Shown piece after piece: positions 8,662-17,044 of a DNA stretch of 64,000 nucleotides. Position 1 is the stretch's first letter, and the number at the start of each line of letters is the position of its first letter. Location of the stretch: positions 55,982 to 119,981 of the IMG/VR virus record IMGVR_UViG_3300005613_000009, one strand, 5' to 3'. The stretch comes from a virus. The notes beneath the pieces are model-generated. The model ran no database searches and was not told the DNA's origin. It saw only the letters and a program-made list of their open reading frames with translations. Made by a program: the position numbers and the translations under genes.

Positions 8662-8784
8662 TTAGATAAGCCCACTGCCACCACATTTTGTACATGTATC
8701 AACACCGATTGGATCTTTGAGCGACGATCCATAGCCGTTGCAATGATCACATTGTTTGTATCCGTATTCTTCCGGATTTATCAT
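8662..8784 (-). CDS. DnaJ-type zinc-knuckle mini-protein (40 aa)
   Basis: ATG at 8784 lies nine nt after AGG; an ATG two codons earlier is too close. The product contains CDHCNGYG and CTKCGGSG, two CxxCxGxG modules as in the DnaJ cysteine-rich region, enough for one zinc ion. Function is unknown. It directly follows the gene at 8795-9043. Confidence 0.65.
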   Translation of the reverse strand: MINPEEYGYKQCDHCNGYGSSLKDPIGVDTCTKCGGSGLI

Positions 8785-8794
8785 TTCCATATAC

Positions 8795-9043
8795 CTATAT
8801 AGTTTCTTTTTCATGTGTTAACCACTCCATATCATTGACTTTTACTTTGTAAAAATCTTGTTTACAAAACAATACCTCTAATCTGTGTATTTTAACAACT
8901 TTTTGAGTATATTGCGTATCGTGGTCCCATGCACTGAAATAAATATATTGACCTTGATGCCTATGTAATATGTCCAAACCATTTACCTTTGGATATGGAT
9001 GTAGATAACCTTCAATTTTTTTAAGTGATGCACTTTTCCCCAT
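8795..9043 (-). CDS. Small basic hypothetical protein (82 aa)
   Basis: Starts MGKSASLKKIEGYLHPYPKV behind AAAGGGATAAGGCT. Basic, with strand-like segments; no domain recognised. It is followed 11 nt later by the zinc-knuckle gene, probably in one transcript. Confidence 0.6.
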   Translation of the reverse strand: MGKSASLKKIEGYLHPYPKVNGLDILHRHQGQYIYFSAWDHDTQYTQKVVKIHRLEVLFCKQDFYKVKVNDMEWLTHEKETI

Positions 9044-9076
9044 AGCCTTATCCCTTTAAATTTTAAAAATTATATC

Positions 9077-9331
9077 TTATTTAACATCTCTAATGTACTT
9101 ATCTAAATATGGTATTTTCGTGACAATTTTTCTTGCGTGAGGATAATCAGGAAGATCTTCTATCCATAATATCCTATCGCTGTTGTCTTTAATTGTTGCA
9201 TGCCTAATTTCCGGCTGAAAATTTATGAGAATAGCGTTATATTCCGAACAAATACGATTAACATTTCTTCGGTTAAATACCCATTCACGACTGTCTATCG
9301 TTACATCAAATTTATTTATTATTCGTAACAT
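9077..9331 (-). CDS. Small hypothetical protein (84 aa)
   Basis: Starts MLRIINKFDVTIDSREWVFN behind AGAGGACATGATAA. It has mixed charge with many Arg and Asn and is not recognised. It is flanked by small genes of the same direction. Confidence 0.6.
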   Translation of the reverse strand: MLRIINKFDVTIDSREWVFNRRNVNRICSEYNAILINFQPEIRHATIKDNSDRILWIEDLPDYPHARKIVTKIPYLDKYIRDVK

Positions 9332-9410
9332 TTATCATGTCCTCTATCCATAACATAATTATTTTTTTCACTGTTATTTTTTTTTATTTTTTGGAGTGAA
9401 ACAGTTGTAA

Positions 9411-9683
9411 TTAATACGGCAAACCTCTTCTTACCGCATTTGCCCATGCCAACCTGGTCTTGTCGTAAGTCTCAGGGAAGCCTTTAATATATCGTTCGAA
9501 ATCTCCTCCTCTGGGAACCAATTCGTTGATTACAAAAATTGACATTGGTTTGTCAGGATTCCCTGGGCATGGTTTCGTTTGTGCTCTTATTGCTTTTACG
9601 CCAGAACGACCGATAAATTGTCGATAAAATTTTAGCTGGCTATTCTGGATTGTCATGGCTTCATTGTACGTTAGTGTTATCAT
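9411..9683 (-). CDS. Hypothetical protein (90 aa)
   Basis: The start is placed at ATG 9683 (MITLTYNEAMTIQ), seven nt after AAGGA; a longer frame would reach into the upstream gene. The middle has AIRAQTKPCPGNPDK. No family is recognised. It overlaps the end of the gene at 9661-9867 by 23 nt. Confidence 0.6.
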   Translation of the reverse strand: MITLTYNEAMTIQNSQLKFYRQFIGRSGVKAIRAQTKPCPGNPDKPMSIFVINELVPRGGDFERYIKGFPETYDKTRLAWANAVRRGLPY

Positions 9684-9867
9684 ATTTTTTTCCTTCTTCT
9701 GCATGATGTCTTACTGCTTTTATGAAATTTCTAATTCCAGCTCTCCAGCAATCCCACCATGGGGCATAATCCTCGTGATTTGCCAAGCTAATCCCTTGTT
9801 GTTCAGCATATTCACAAAATTCTTCCCAACCAAAAGACTTTTTTTCAGATTCTTCCGACAAATTCAT
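9661..9867 (-). CDS. Small acidic hypothetical protein (68 aa)
   Basis: A perfect AGGAGG lies just before a GTG-ATG pair; I take the ATG at 9867. The product has a Trp-rich patch (APWWDCWRAGI) and a helical tail. Not recognised. Confidence 0.6.
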   Translation of the reverse strand: MNLSEESEKKSFGWEEFCEYAEQQGISLANHEDYAPWWDCWRAGIRNFIKAVRHHAEEGKKYDNTNVQ

Positions 9868-9876
9868 CACCTCCTA

Positions 9877-10590
9877 TTATAGATTTTCCTTTAGTATTTT
9901 GAGATTTGCATTGATTAACTTCATTTTAACTTTATATTTTTCAAATTCAGTTTGATATGTTTTAAATTCATCACGATATTTTTCAGCAGCTTTTTTATCT
10001 GCTTTTTGGATTCTTCCGTAGTCATGATAAGAAGTCGTGAAGAAATAGTCTCCGATCTCGTCTTGATAAAGTGTCAATGACTTGTTCTTAAGGATAATTT
10101 CAGTTTTGCCATTAGGTTTATTTAATTGTTCACGTTGCTTGTCATATACCTTTTTCCACTCCTGTGGCCAACAGTGATAATTATTAATTCGATCTTTTAT
10201 CCAGGATTCTTCCGTTTCGTTTTCGTCAATCAAACCTTCCTGCTTCCATTCTTTAAATTGCGCTTCTGCCCAAGCTGGATCCAAGTCTTTTTTCCATGAA
10301 TCTAATTCATTGTCGCTCCAATGATATCCTTTAATCGGGCAAATTCCAGAATGAGGCGCACGAGGTTTATTAAGACTTTGGATTAGTGCAATTGTATCAT
10401 CTACCAAGGCTCCTATGGCGTAGTCATATTTTACGATTGAAAACCAACCACTGTCGCCAGGATAACCTAACGATCGACCGTCTTCTTCTATATATTCATG
10501 TTTGATTTCTACCGGGAAAAATATTTGAAACTTATGTATTTCGGGTTTTATGTCGTACAGCTCATATTTTCCATCGATTATTTTTTCCAT
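9877..10590 (-). CDS. Hypothetical protein with C-terminal coiled coil (237 aa)
   Basis: Starts MEKIIDGKYELYDIKPEIHK behind AAAAAAGGGATAACA. Residues 100-150 are rich in Trp and Glu (DPAWAEAQFKEWKQEG). The last 50 residues form a charged heptad-like helix (KYRDEFKTYQTEFEKYKVK), which suggests oligomerisation. No family is recognised. Confidence 0.65.
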   Translation of the reverse strand: MEKIIDGKYELYDIKPEIHKFQIFFPVEIKHEYIEEDGRSLGYPGDSGWFSIVKYDYAIGALVDDTIALIQSLNKPRAPHSGICPIKGYHWSDNELDSWKKDLDPAWAEAQFKEWKQEGLIDENETEESWIKDRINNYHCWPQEWKKVYDKQREQLNKPNGKTEIILKNKSLTLYQDEIGDYFFTTSYHDYGRIQKADKKAAEKYRDEFKTYQTEFEKYKVKMKLINANLKILKENL

Positions 10591-10621
10591 TGTTATCCCT
10601 TTTTTCTTATATTATTTCACA

Positions 10622-11053
10622 TTAGTTATACTCTTTATCCATGAAATTGTTTATGGCCATCAGCACTTCGGACTCAAGATAAATTCTATCTGTAGGATTT
10701 TCGTAGTCATTGGCTCGAAGTTCAAGTCCATATCCATCAAATGCCCCATAAACTCCGTCCCCAAAATATTCGTACTCTTTTTCGTGGTCCATATTTTCAC
10801 ATCCCTTCGGCTTTTGTAATACCGGTGCGGCAGCGACCAGACTATCATTAGCCGTATGTTCTTTGTTTGAAATTCTTGTATCAATTTTATAAGCATGTGT
10901 TATATTATTGATATTTCTTTGTAATTCAACCGTTTTCTTAATAAGCGGTAGTACTATTAAGCTATCAATAGGAGTTCCTGCATCATTTATTTGCCTCAAA
11001 TCTTTTAATACAAAGTCCAATTTGTTGGTTACTTCTTGCAACAACTTGTCCAT
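10622..11053 (-). CDS. Hypothetical protein (143 aa)
   Basis: The start is set at ATG 11053 (MDKLLQEVTNKLDFVLKDL), eight nt after GGAGG. The N-terminal half is helical (coiled-coil like); the C-terminal half is acidic with DGVYGAFDGYGLELRANDY. Not recognised. It follows 15 nt after the 348-aa gene. Confidence 0.65.
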   Translation of the reverse strand: MDKLLQEVTNKLDFVLKDLRQINDAGTPIDSLIVLPLIKKTVELQRNINNITHAYKIDTRISNKEHTANDSLVAAAPVLQKPKGCENMDHEKEYEYFGDGVYGAFDGYGLELRANDYENPTDRIYLESEVLMAINNFMDKEYN

Positions 11054-11068
11054 TATTTTAACCTCCAT

Positions 11069-12115
11069 TCATTCATTTACTAAGTTGTCCAACCCATATT
11101 CCCTTGAAAATTCAAACGCCCCGACTTTTATCCGGACCATATAACCGGTTCGGACTACTGTATTCTCGCATTTTTCCGATGTCCCTTCATGCTCTCGTAA
11201 TTCAATAGTTGCTTGAGGCATAAGCTTCCTAATTTTCTGAAGCTGTTCATACTCTTCGGAAGTCGCAGATTTTTTGGTGTATACATCATATTCACAATTA
11301 CAATAACCATAATCATACGAATAGTCACAATCCTGATCACATGTACAAATATCGGATGCCTTGAGTTTCTCATACCGTGAAATGTCTTTAAGCTCAGCAT
11401 ACGACTCATCTCTGATAATGTTCACAATTTCGTCTTTTGGCAACAGGTTCTCTGCCAAACGATTCTTTTGGGATTTAGTTCCTTTTTTTCTTACCCATTC
11501 AACGATTTGATCATCTTGCGCTTTGAGCTTTGCGGCTTGTGCTTCGAGTTTTGCGGTTCTTTGTTTTTCTTTTTCGGCCTTTGCTTTTTCACGATTAGCA
11601 TCCTCGGCCTCTTTTTTTGCCTTATATCCAGCTTCGGCTTTTTCAAGCGCTGCTTCGGCTACAGATCCGATGCGTTTGATCTTGGTGAGGGCCTCTTTAT
11701 GGTTAAGATCTTTTGCGTATGTTTCCAAATAATTTTGGTAGGTGTACGATTTCCAATCCCATTGTCTAGGCCGTCCTCCTATAAATGTTACAATTTCCCA
11801 ACATTCTTCGTCTTTTTTTGCCATAAATTCAGTGATGAGATCCAGCTTTTTTTGTTTTTCCTTTTCATTTCGTTCTTTTCTCAACGTAATACTTTTGTTG
11901 AGAAGATCTTTCATGGTTTCCATATCAGCAGTACCAGCAGTGCCCGGTACTTGGAAGACCTTTTGACCATTTCCATCATAATCGCTGTCCATTGCAAGTT
12001 CATCTCGTTGTTCTTGTGTGAGGGCTGCTGGATCAAAAACAATATCTATGTTACCGCTTTGATCGTTCCCAATTTTCAGGGCTTTTTTTGCATCAACACG
12101 AATTCTTGCTTTCAT
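11069..12115 (-). CDS. Large coiled-coil protein with cysteine cluster (348 aa)
   Basis: Starts MKARIRVDAKKALKIGNDQS behind AAAAGGAGAATACG. Residues about 150-215 are a long Ala/Glu/Lys helix (AALEKAEAGYKAKKEAEDAN), a clear coiled coil. Near residue 265 a cluster CTCDQDCDYSYDYGYCNC could bind metal. Function is unknown; a structural or scaffold role is possible but not shown. Confidence 0.65.
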   Translation of the reverse strand: MKARIRVDAKKALKIGNDQSGNIDIVFDPAALTQEQRDELAMDSDYDGNGQKVFQVPGTAGTADMETMKDLLNKSITLRKERNEKEKQKKLDLITEFMAKKDEECWEIVTFIGGRPRQWDWKSYTYQNYLETYAKDLNHKEALTKIKRIGSVAEAALEKAEAGYKAKKEAEDANREKAKAEKEKQRTAKLEAQAAKLKAQDDQIVEWVRKKGTKSQKNRLAENLLPKDEIVNIIRDESYAELKDISRYEKLKASDICTCDQDCDYSYDYGYCNCEYDVYTKKSATSEEYEQLQKIRKLMPQATIELREHEGTSEKCENTVVRTGYMVRIKVGAFEFSREYGLDNLVNE

Positions 12116-12202
12116 CGTATTCTCCTTTTCCGAGCCATGCCCGGTTGATTAGAATGTTTACGGTTTATCCACAACCATGTTGTGGCACTTTATTTTTATC
12201 TT

Positions 12203-12775
12203 TTATCTCCAACATTCTATTCTATTGCTTGGATCTTTGAACAAGTTCCAAAATGATTCTTGGTCTATTCCCTTATATTTTTCCCATGCTGGATGCTGCA
12301 TTTCCTTATACTTTTCCCATGCTAACGCTGCTATTCTTTTATGATCTCCAAGCGTTTGACATTTTCCTTCATAACACTTTTTCTTTTCTGAATGTATTAT
12401 CTTCCAATACTCTTCCCATGCTATTTTTTGCTCTATTTCTTCATACTCTTCCCATGCTGGCTTTGTTGTTTTCAAGTATTGTTTCGATGCTTCTGGAGTT
12501 AATATTGCTGTTGGAGTGCCCATTCCATAGAACAAACCCTTCTTCAACGCAGAAACTATTTCGGTCGGAAAATTGTCTGGGGTGCTGAAATTAATGCATT
12601 CTCTGTTAAATCCTGCAGAAAATCCATAATACTTTCTTATAGCCCCATGGCCGACCAAGTCTTTAGGGCTGCCACAGTATTCAGCCAACTCTTTTCCTTT
12701 CTCAGAATCAAGCTGTTTCTTGGTTAAGTAATACAGTCTCCCATCGTGTTCTATCCAGCTGATAAATTGGCACAT
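12203..12775 (-). CDS. Protein with repeated AWExY motifs (190 aa)
   Basis: Starts MCQFISWIEHDGRLYYLTKK behind CAAGGAGAAATAAAAT. The C-terminal half repeats the short unit AWE-K/E-Y-K/E-x-I/M at least five times (PAWEEYEEIEQ, IAWEEYWKI, LAWEKYKEMQ, PAWEKYKGI), a degenerate helical repeat also seen in phage leucine/tryptophan-repeat proteins of unknown function. It sits 25 nt downstream of the 454-aa gene. Confidence 0.65.
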   Translation of the reverse strand: MCQFISWIEHDGRLYYLTKKQLDSEKGKELAEYCGSPKDLVGHGAIRKYYGFSAGFNRECINFSTPDNFPTEIVSALKKGLFYGMGTPTAILTPEASKQYLKTTKPAWEEYEEIEQKIAWEEYWKIIHSEKKKCYEGKCQTLGDHKRIAALAWEKYKEMQHPAWEKYKGIDQESFWNLFKDPSNRIECWR

Positions 12776-12799
12776 ATTTTATTTCTCCTTGCAACTTTT

Positions 12800-14164
12800 T
12801 TAACACTCGAAAACAGTAAACATCTCCAAAATATTATAACCATTAAACTTCCATGGACCGTCAGAATTACATTCAATCTCATTGTGATGTTTATCACAAT
12901 AATCACCCCACAATTCTTGTACTTCTTCCGTATCATATTCGCATTCATTGTTAAAACATTCTAACAACTTATCACATTCGGGTGACTTTGGCACAAAATA
13001 TATGTCTACACTATCAACATCATGTACTAAAACAAGATAACCTTCTTTTGTTGTCCCTTTTTGGTTAAGTTCTTTGGTGTTATTCGGTAACTTTTTTGGT
13101 TTGCTTATTGCTGTGACACAATCTTTTGTTTCATCCATATGCCATGTTGACATTTTTGCCCTCCTTATATTATGCCGAACAAAATCTAAAAAACTTGTGT
13201 CAAAACGTGCGTCTTGGATTAATTCGACAACTCGTTTTGTGGTTTTTTTGTCAAGCATTTCTTTTGATATTTTAGAATCAATAAAATCTTTCTTAGACTT
13301 TCCAGAATAATGACCATCCGAGTCCCAATAACCGGACAATTTTTCGCCGTATACTTTCTCCTGTAATTTCGGAGTAATTGCCAATGTCCACAATAACTGC
13401 GTTAATGCGGCTGAACCTATATCCGTAATATACATTGTTACCGGCCGATCAGGATTATAACCTATGTCGTCACCATGATAATCAACAAATATAACCGCAT
13501 TAAGCACACACGTTCTAAAATGGATTTGTGCCCATGTTCGAGATGATTGATTCATCCCATAATCTGTAAAGACACCGGCGTCTTCATCATAAACTGATTG
13601 GTGAAATGGATACAAATGTTGAGCAACAGGTATCGTCGCATAATAAACCGCATCTTGTATTTTATCAGCAATTTGCTGTGTCGTTTCAATCGTTGCGATT
13701 GATTGACGACAATTCAAATCCACAAACGGGTCAAAATTTTCTTTTTTTGGAATTTCCATTTTTTCTAAGTATGGAATCCTCGGCACATGCCGATACTTGA
13801 GCGGCATTTCGAGCATTTTTCCTTCTTTAGCCCATATCGCCAATACCCAATCTTTTTTGCCGTCCGGTAACATATCGCACTGTTCTGTAGTCATATGCAG
13901 CACGTATGGCGAATCACTGAAATCTTCGAATAATAATTCTATTGCATCATCTAATTTCTGCGCTGGCCATGGACCACGTGATAAAATTGCATATTGCGCT
14001 GTACGAAATTCTCGGATGGCATGTTGTTGATTGTCTGGGACAAGAAGCCTGACACACCCTGCATTAGTGGAAACATAAAATTTTCCGTTGATAGCATATT
14101 CAGAATTAAAATAGTTCGTCGCTGCAATATTTTGGCCCATATTTCCAATCACTAAATGCTCCAT
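12800..14164 (-). CDS. Hypothetical protein (454 aa)
   Basis: Starts MEHLVIGNMGQNIAATNYFN behind CTAAGGAGGTCTTAA. It is a well-formed soluble protein with many aromatic residues and an acidic Cys-containing tail (LLECFNNECEYDTEEVQELW). I recognise no family. Confidence 0.65.
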   Translation of the reverse strand: MEHLVIGNMGQNIAATNYFNSEYAINGKFYVSTNAGCVRLLVPDNQQHAIREFRTAQYAILSRGPWPAQKLDDAIELLFEDFSDSPYVLHMTTEQCDMLPDGKKDWVLAIWAKEGKMLEMPLKYRHVPRIPYLEKMEIPKKENFDPFVDLNCRQSIATIETTQQIADKIQDAVYYATIPVAQHLYPFHQSVYDEDAGVFTDYGMNQSSRTWAQIHFRTCVLNAVIFVDYHGDDIGYNPDRPVTMYITDIGSAALTQLLWTLAITPKLQEKVYGEKLSGYWDSDGHYSGKSKKDFIDSKISKEMLDKKTTKRVVELIQDARFDTSFLDFVRHNIRRAKMSTWHMDETKDCVTAISKPKKLPNNTKELNQKGTTKEGYLVLVHDVDSVDIYFVPKSPECDKLLECFNNECEYDTEEVQELWGDYCDKHHNEIECNSDGPWKFNGYNILEMFTVFEC

Positions 14165-14175
14165 TTAAGACCTCC

Positions 14176-14403
14176 TTAGCATTTGTTGGTGTATTTATTT
14201 GACTGTAATATGTGGGCTTTAACCGAGAACTCTTTCAAATTGCTAATTATACCATTTAAAAAAACTTGAAGATTCCATTGTTCTGGTGGTGATTTCCGTG
14301 AAAATATAATGCTATCAACACCATCTTGTAGTTCACATTCAATTTGTTCTGATAGTTCCATAAATTGGCGTTGTTTTTCTTCATTTAAATAGGAATAAGC
14401 CAT
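14176..14403 (-). CDS. Small acidic hypothetical protein (75 aa)
   Basis: The start is taken at the second of two ATGs (14403), five nt after AGGAG. The product begins MAYSYLNEEKQRQFMELSEQ. Helical and acidic at first, then KSPPEQWNLQVFLNGII. The start lies 15 nt past the stop of the previous gene. Confidence 0.6.
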   Translation of the reverse strand: MAYSYLNEEKQRQFMELSEQIECELQDGVDSIIFSRKSPPEQWNLQVFLNGIISNLKEFSVKAHILQSNKYTNKC

Positions 14404-14417
14404 CATTTCTCCTTTTT

Positions 14418-14807
14418 TCATTTCTTTAATAACAAAGCAACGATTTCCCTGTCAACTTCAATGTATTTAAGTGAAATTTCTTCAGAACTAATAACAGTAA
14501 GTGGCACATTTTTCAAAATAAAATCAAGCGCATCTTTGATTTTAAATAATTTATTAAGATATTTATCCCTATGCTCTCCCTCTTTGGCTTTATCATACTC
14601 TTCTTGAGTTATTACCCCTTCTTTTAGCCAACGATCATATGATTCCCAGAAAGATTCTTGCGGGTAATCAATCTGCGGCCATCTTGTGTTCAATCGCGCA
14701 TAAGCACGTCGTTCAATATCACCAGAACAACACCACGGATTTTTACCAACCCTCTTTCCCTCTTCTACTTTCAACTGAATAGTTGATTCGAAATCGTCGG
14801 GCTCCAT
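14418..14807 (-). CDS. Hypothetical protein (129 aa)
   Basis: ATG at 14807 follows TAGGAGGAAAA, which fixes the start as MEPDDFESTIQLKVEEGKRV. The product has a WCCSGDIERRAYARLN segment and a helical remainder. It overlaps the end of the methyltransferase-fold gene by 65 nt. Not recognised. Confidence 0.6.
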   Translation of the reverse strand: MEPDDFESTIQLKVEEGKRVGKNPWCCSGDIERRAYARLNTRWPQIDYPQESFWESYDRWLKEGVITQEEYDKAKEGEHRDKYLNKLFKIKDALDFILKNVPLTVISSEEISLKYIEVDREIVALLLKK

Positions 14808-15528
14808 TTTTCCTCCTAAATATCGGATAATGCAATTTTTTCCATAAATTGGGCCTATCGTATATCCCATAAAAAGACTTAAATTCTAAATCGATTTCCG
14901 TTTCACGCCCTTGTTTCCGAACAAGCTTAAAAAAATCATTGTTCGCCGTACAGCCACCACTCCCCTCCCCAATGTATAAAAGATATTGATCAGGCCGCAT
15001 TTTTCTCCAAACTTTGGCGGCGAGCGAATCCATGTAAGGCCACGATAGCAAAAACATCTCTATTTTCGGGTGCGATTTGACATATTCAATAGCACACTCT
15101 TCCCTTACCAAATCAAGCACTTCCCATGACCGTTCTTTTCCCCAGCTATTGTCGTCGATAGCCTCAATGGCTTCGAACCCATATTTCCGGATCCAAAAAG
15201 TCAACCACCCACATCCGGCCGCAAGTTCCGTTATCGATTCGATACCAAGCCTGTTAATTAATCTAACAATTCCACTTATAAGCTCATGAGACAGTATGCA
15301 AAAAGAGTGCTCAGCGTATTCACTCCTGATCTCATATGTTTTTAAATGTTTTTCCGTATCAAAACACGATGAAGAAAAATCATCATCTAATAAAATCTCC
15401 GCGCTGATTTCGTCAGTCGTCGGCAGCCGTTCCATGTCAAATGAAAAAGTGCTCTTAATAAGATCCATTGGCGTTGGCCCCTCGTTTGCGATCATCTGAT
15501 TATTTCTTATTCCTCTCTCATTGTCCAT
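14743..15528 (-). CDS. SAM-dependent methyltransferase-fold protein (261 aa)
   Basis: Residues about 105-130 read ITELAAGCGWLTFWIRKYGF, a Rossmann motif I (ExxxGxG-like) followed by an acidic loop (AIDDN), as in class I methyltransferases. A later FLLSWPYMDSLAAKV takes the place of motif IV but lacks NPPY, so the substrate is more likely protein, RNA or a small molecule than DNA bases. The ribosome site is weak and the gene overlaps both neighbours. Confidence 0.6.
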   Translation of the reverse strand: MDNERGIRNNQMIANEGPTPMDLIKSTFSFDMERLPTTDEISAEILLDDDFSSSCFDTEKHLKTYEIRSEYAEHSFCILSHELISGIVRLINRLGIESITELAAGCGWLTFWIRKYGFEAIEAIDDNSWGKERSWEVLDLVREECAIEYVKSHPKIEMFLLSWPYMDSLAAKVWRKMRPDQYLLYIGEGSGGCTANNDFFKLVRKQGRETEIDLEFKSFYGIYDRPNLWKKLHYPIFRRKNGARRFRINYSVESRRGKEGW

Positions 15529-15659
15529 AAGTATCGGCCGGCATTGTTTCTATCGTGGCCCGATGTGAAATCATGCTCAATTTGTCGAATGATTATTTCT
15601 AAAGCAACCTCTAAGTCAAACCGTTTTTCGCCTTGTACCTGGATATCAAGCGTTAACAT
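15507..15659 (-). CDS. Small hypothetical protein (50 aa)
   Basis: ATG at 15659 follows GAGGAGGCATGGG. The product starts MLTLDIQVQGEKRFDLEVAL and is a strand followed by an amphipathic helix, with a final DRNNAGRYLW. It overlaps the start of the methyltransferase-like gene by 22 nt, typical of coupled translation. Confidence 0.55.
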   Translation of the reverse strand: MLTLDIQVQGEKRFDLEVALEIIIRQIEHDFTSGHDRNNAGRYLWTMREE

Positions 15660-15692
15660 CCCATGCCTCCTCTGTTGGCGTTGGCCCCTGTG

Positions 15693-15884
15693 CTATTCTT
15701 CAATTAACTGTATGCGACGATTGTCAAACCATTCTGGATCAACCTCGCAATCATCTTCTCGTATACCACTTGCAGCTTCAATATAATGTTGCCCGTTAAA
15801 ATATCCCCGATAGATATATTCGTTAGGCTTCTTTTGAATTTTCGATTTTGACTTGAACCGTTGGCCGTATTTCATTGTTATCAT
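15693..15884 (-). CDS. Small hypothetical protein (63 aa)
   Basis: ATG 15884 is seven nt after GAGGT. The product starts MITMKYGQRFKSKSKIQKKP, a very basic N-terminus followed by an acidic tail (EDDCEVDPEWFDNRR). Not recognised. Confidence 0.55.
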   Translation of the reverse strand: MITMKYGQRFKSKSKIQKKPNEYIYRGYFNGQHYIEAASGIREDDCEVDPEWFDNRRIQLIEE

Positions 15885-16018
15885 CACTGTCACCTCACAA
15901 CTTTAAATTCTTTCGCTATTGTTAGCCTCTTTTTTACGTCCGTTCCTATGTCTACCCCCCAACAATTTACAACTCACTCAGCCTTCAAGAAACCAACCCC
16001 CCCTCAGAACAGCCCTCA

Positions 16019-16525
16019 TCAGAACAGCCCCCGGCAGGGAAGCCCCCGGCAGGGCCATACCCCGTATCGCTTCGCCGTCTCTTTCGCCACTAATGCACTC
16101 GACCCAAAAAATTGCGGCTGCGTCGGATCAAATGGCAACATCTGCATCTTCATCTTCTGTGCGCCATCGCTGCCACGCAACTTCTCGATAAGAATGCCAC
16201 CCGCTGCAGGCGGTAGCCACCAGCCACGCCTGAATACGCTGTTTTGGCCATCTGTTCCACGTGGAACCCAGGCGGGTCGTTTGGTATGGTACTCAAACCC
16301 CGCGGCCTGTAGCTGCCTCCTGGTGATTATGTGGTTGTCTACCTGTCTTTGGTGGCGGATACCGTCCAACCGCTTGACTTCCGACTCGTGGATAGCCGGT
16401 GCCCTGCTGAAATGCTCGACTTCGATCTGCTCCGCCTTGAGAATCGCGTGGATCCTTAGTGGTTGTACGCCGTAGCGCCTCGACAACTCTTCGATCGTGT
16501 AATACTCCCCTAATTTCATCGGCAT
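16019..16525 (-). CDS. MerR-like helix-turn-helix protein
   Basis: The start is set at ATG 16525 (MPMKLGEYYTIEELSRRYGV), six nt after AAGGAGG. Residues 8-55 form a MerR/excisionase-type winged helix (YTIEELSRRYGVQPLRIHAI, then SEVKRLDG). The remainder is basic and Trp/Pro-rich. It is clearly richer in GC than its neighbours, and its end carries a short repeat (CRGLPCRGLF), which suggests a separate origin. A DNA-binding regulator is likely; the target is unknown. Confidence 0.65.
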   Translation of the reverse strand: MPMKLGEYYTIEELSRRYGVQPLRIHAILKAEQIEVEHFSRAPAIHESEVKRLDGIRHQRQVDNHIITRRQLQAAGFEYHTKRPAWVPRGTDGQNSVFRRGWWLPPAAGGILIEKLRGSDGAQKMKMQMLPFDPTQPQFFGSSALVAKETAKRYGVWPCRGLPCRGLF

Positions 16526-16595
16526 AGACATCCTCCTTCTTCGATATAAGTGTGATAGAACTGTTTTTCTTATTAGGAGATTTTAATAGAAAATT

Positions 16596-16620
16596 CACAA
16601 AAAAACAAATAAAAAAAAAG
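16596..16620 (-). promoter_or_regulatory. T-rich upstream element, copy 5
   Basis: Minus-strand TTTTTTATTTGTTTTTTTGTG, a nearly perfect consensus copy 71 nt upstream of the MerR-like gene. Confidence 0.5.
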
Positions 16621-16998
16621 AAAGATTGACAGGTTAATAGGTCTTATTATTTGGTCTTTTTTGTTTTTTCGAAATTTTTTTTGTGGGATAGTTGTTAAAA
16701 CATTTTTCGGTTCTGGATTTTCTGTTTTTTTAGGTTTTTTCATAAAATACGCTTTTTTATTTTGCTAAAATTTAGGGGCCAGCATAATATCTACCCCAGG
16801 TAGTTTTTTTCCAAGGATAGTATTAATACTACATCGTACGTCACGACTTTAGCTTAGCAAAAAAAACAACTATGATATAGCTTACAAAAATGAAATCTAA
16901 AAAACAATATACAATCACGAATATTCCAGACACGTATGCGGGGTTGTCCTGGCAAAAAATCGCGTTGGTACAAGACACGTATGCGGGGTTATCCTGGC
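16621..16998. other. T-rich intergenic stretch with a 31-bp direct repeat
   Basis: No credible gene in about 380 nt. The left part is very T-rich. On the right a 31-bp sequence beginning AGACACGTATGCGGGGTT occurs twice (16928-16958 and 16973-17003), differing at one base and each ending CCTGGCAAAAAA. The second copy runs into the terminator of the DUF4326 gene. Confidence 0.6.
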
Positions 16999-17038
16999 AA
17001 AAAAAATCCTGCCAAACGATAATCTGTTCGGCAGGATT
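16999..17038 (-). terminator. Rho-independent terminator of the DUF4326 gene
   Basis: AATCCTGCC (17005-17013) pairs with GGCAGGATT (17030-17038), followed on the minus strand by a run of T. It starts seven nt past the stop codon at 17045. Confidence 0.85.
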
Positions 17039-17044
17039 GTGGTT

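Noticed and set aside
11468-12148. Plus-strand frame of 226 codons rich in Phe/Cys
   Set aside because: It is the antisense of the Lys/Glu-rich coiled-coil gene, which explains the composition.
15861-16475. Long plus-strand frame (204 codons) opposite the MerR-like gene
   Set aside because: It has no ribosome site and is rich in Pro/Ser typical of a shadow; the minus-strand gene has a perfect ribosome site and an HTH domain.
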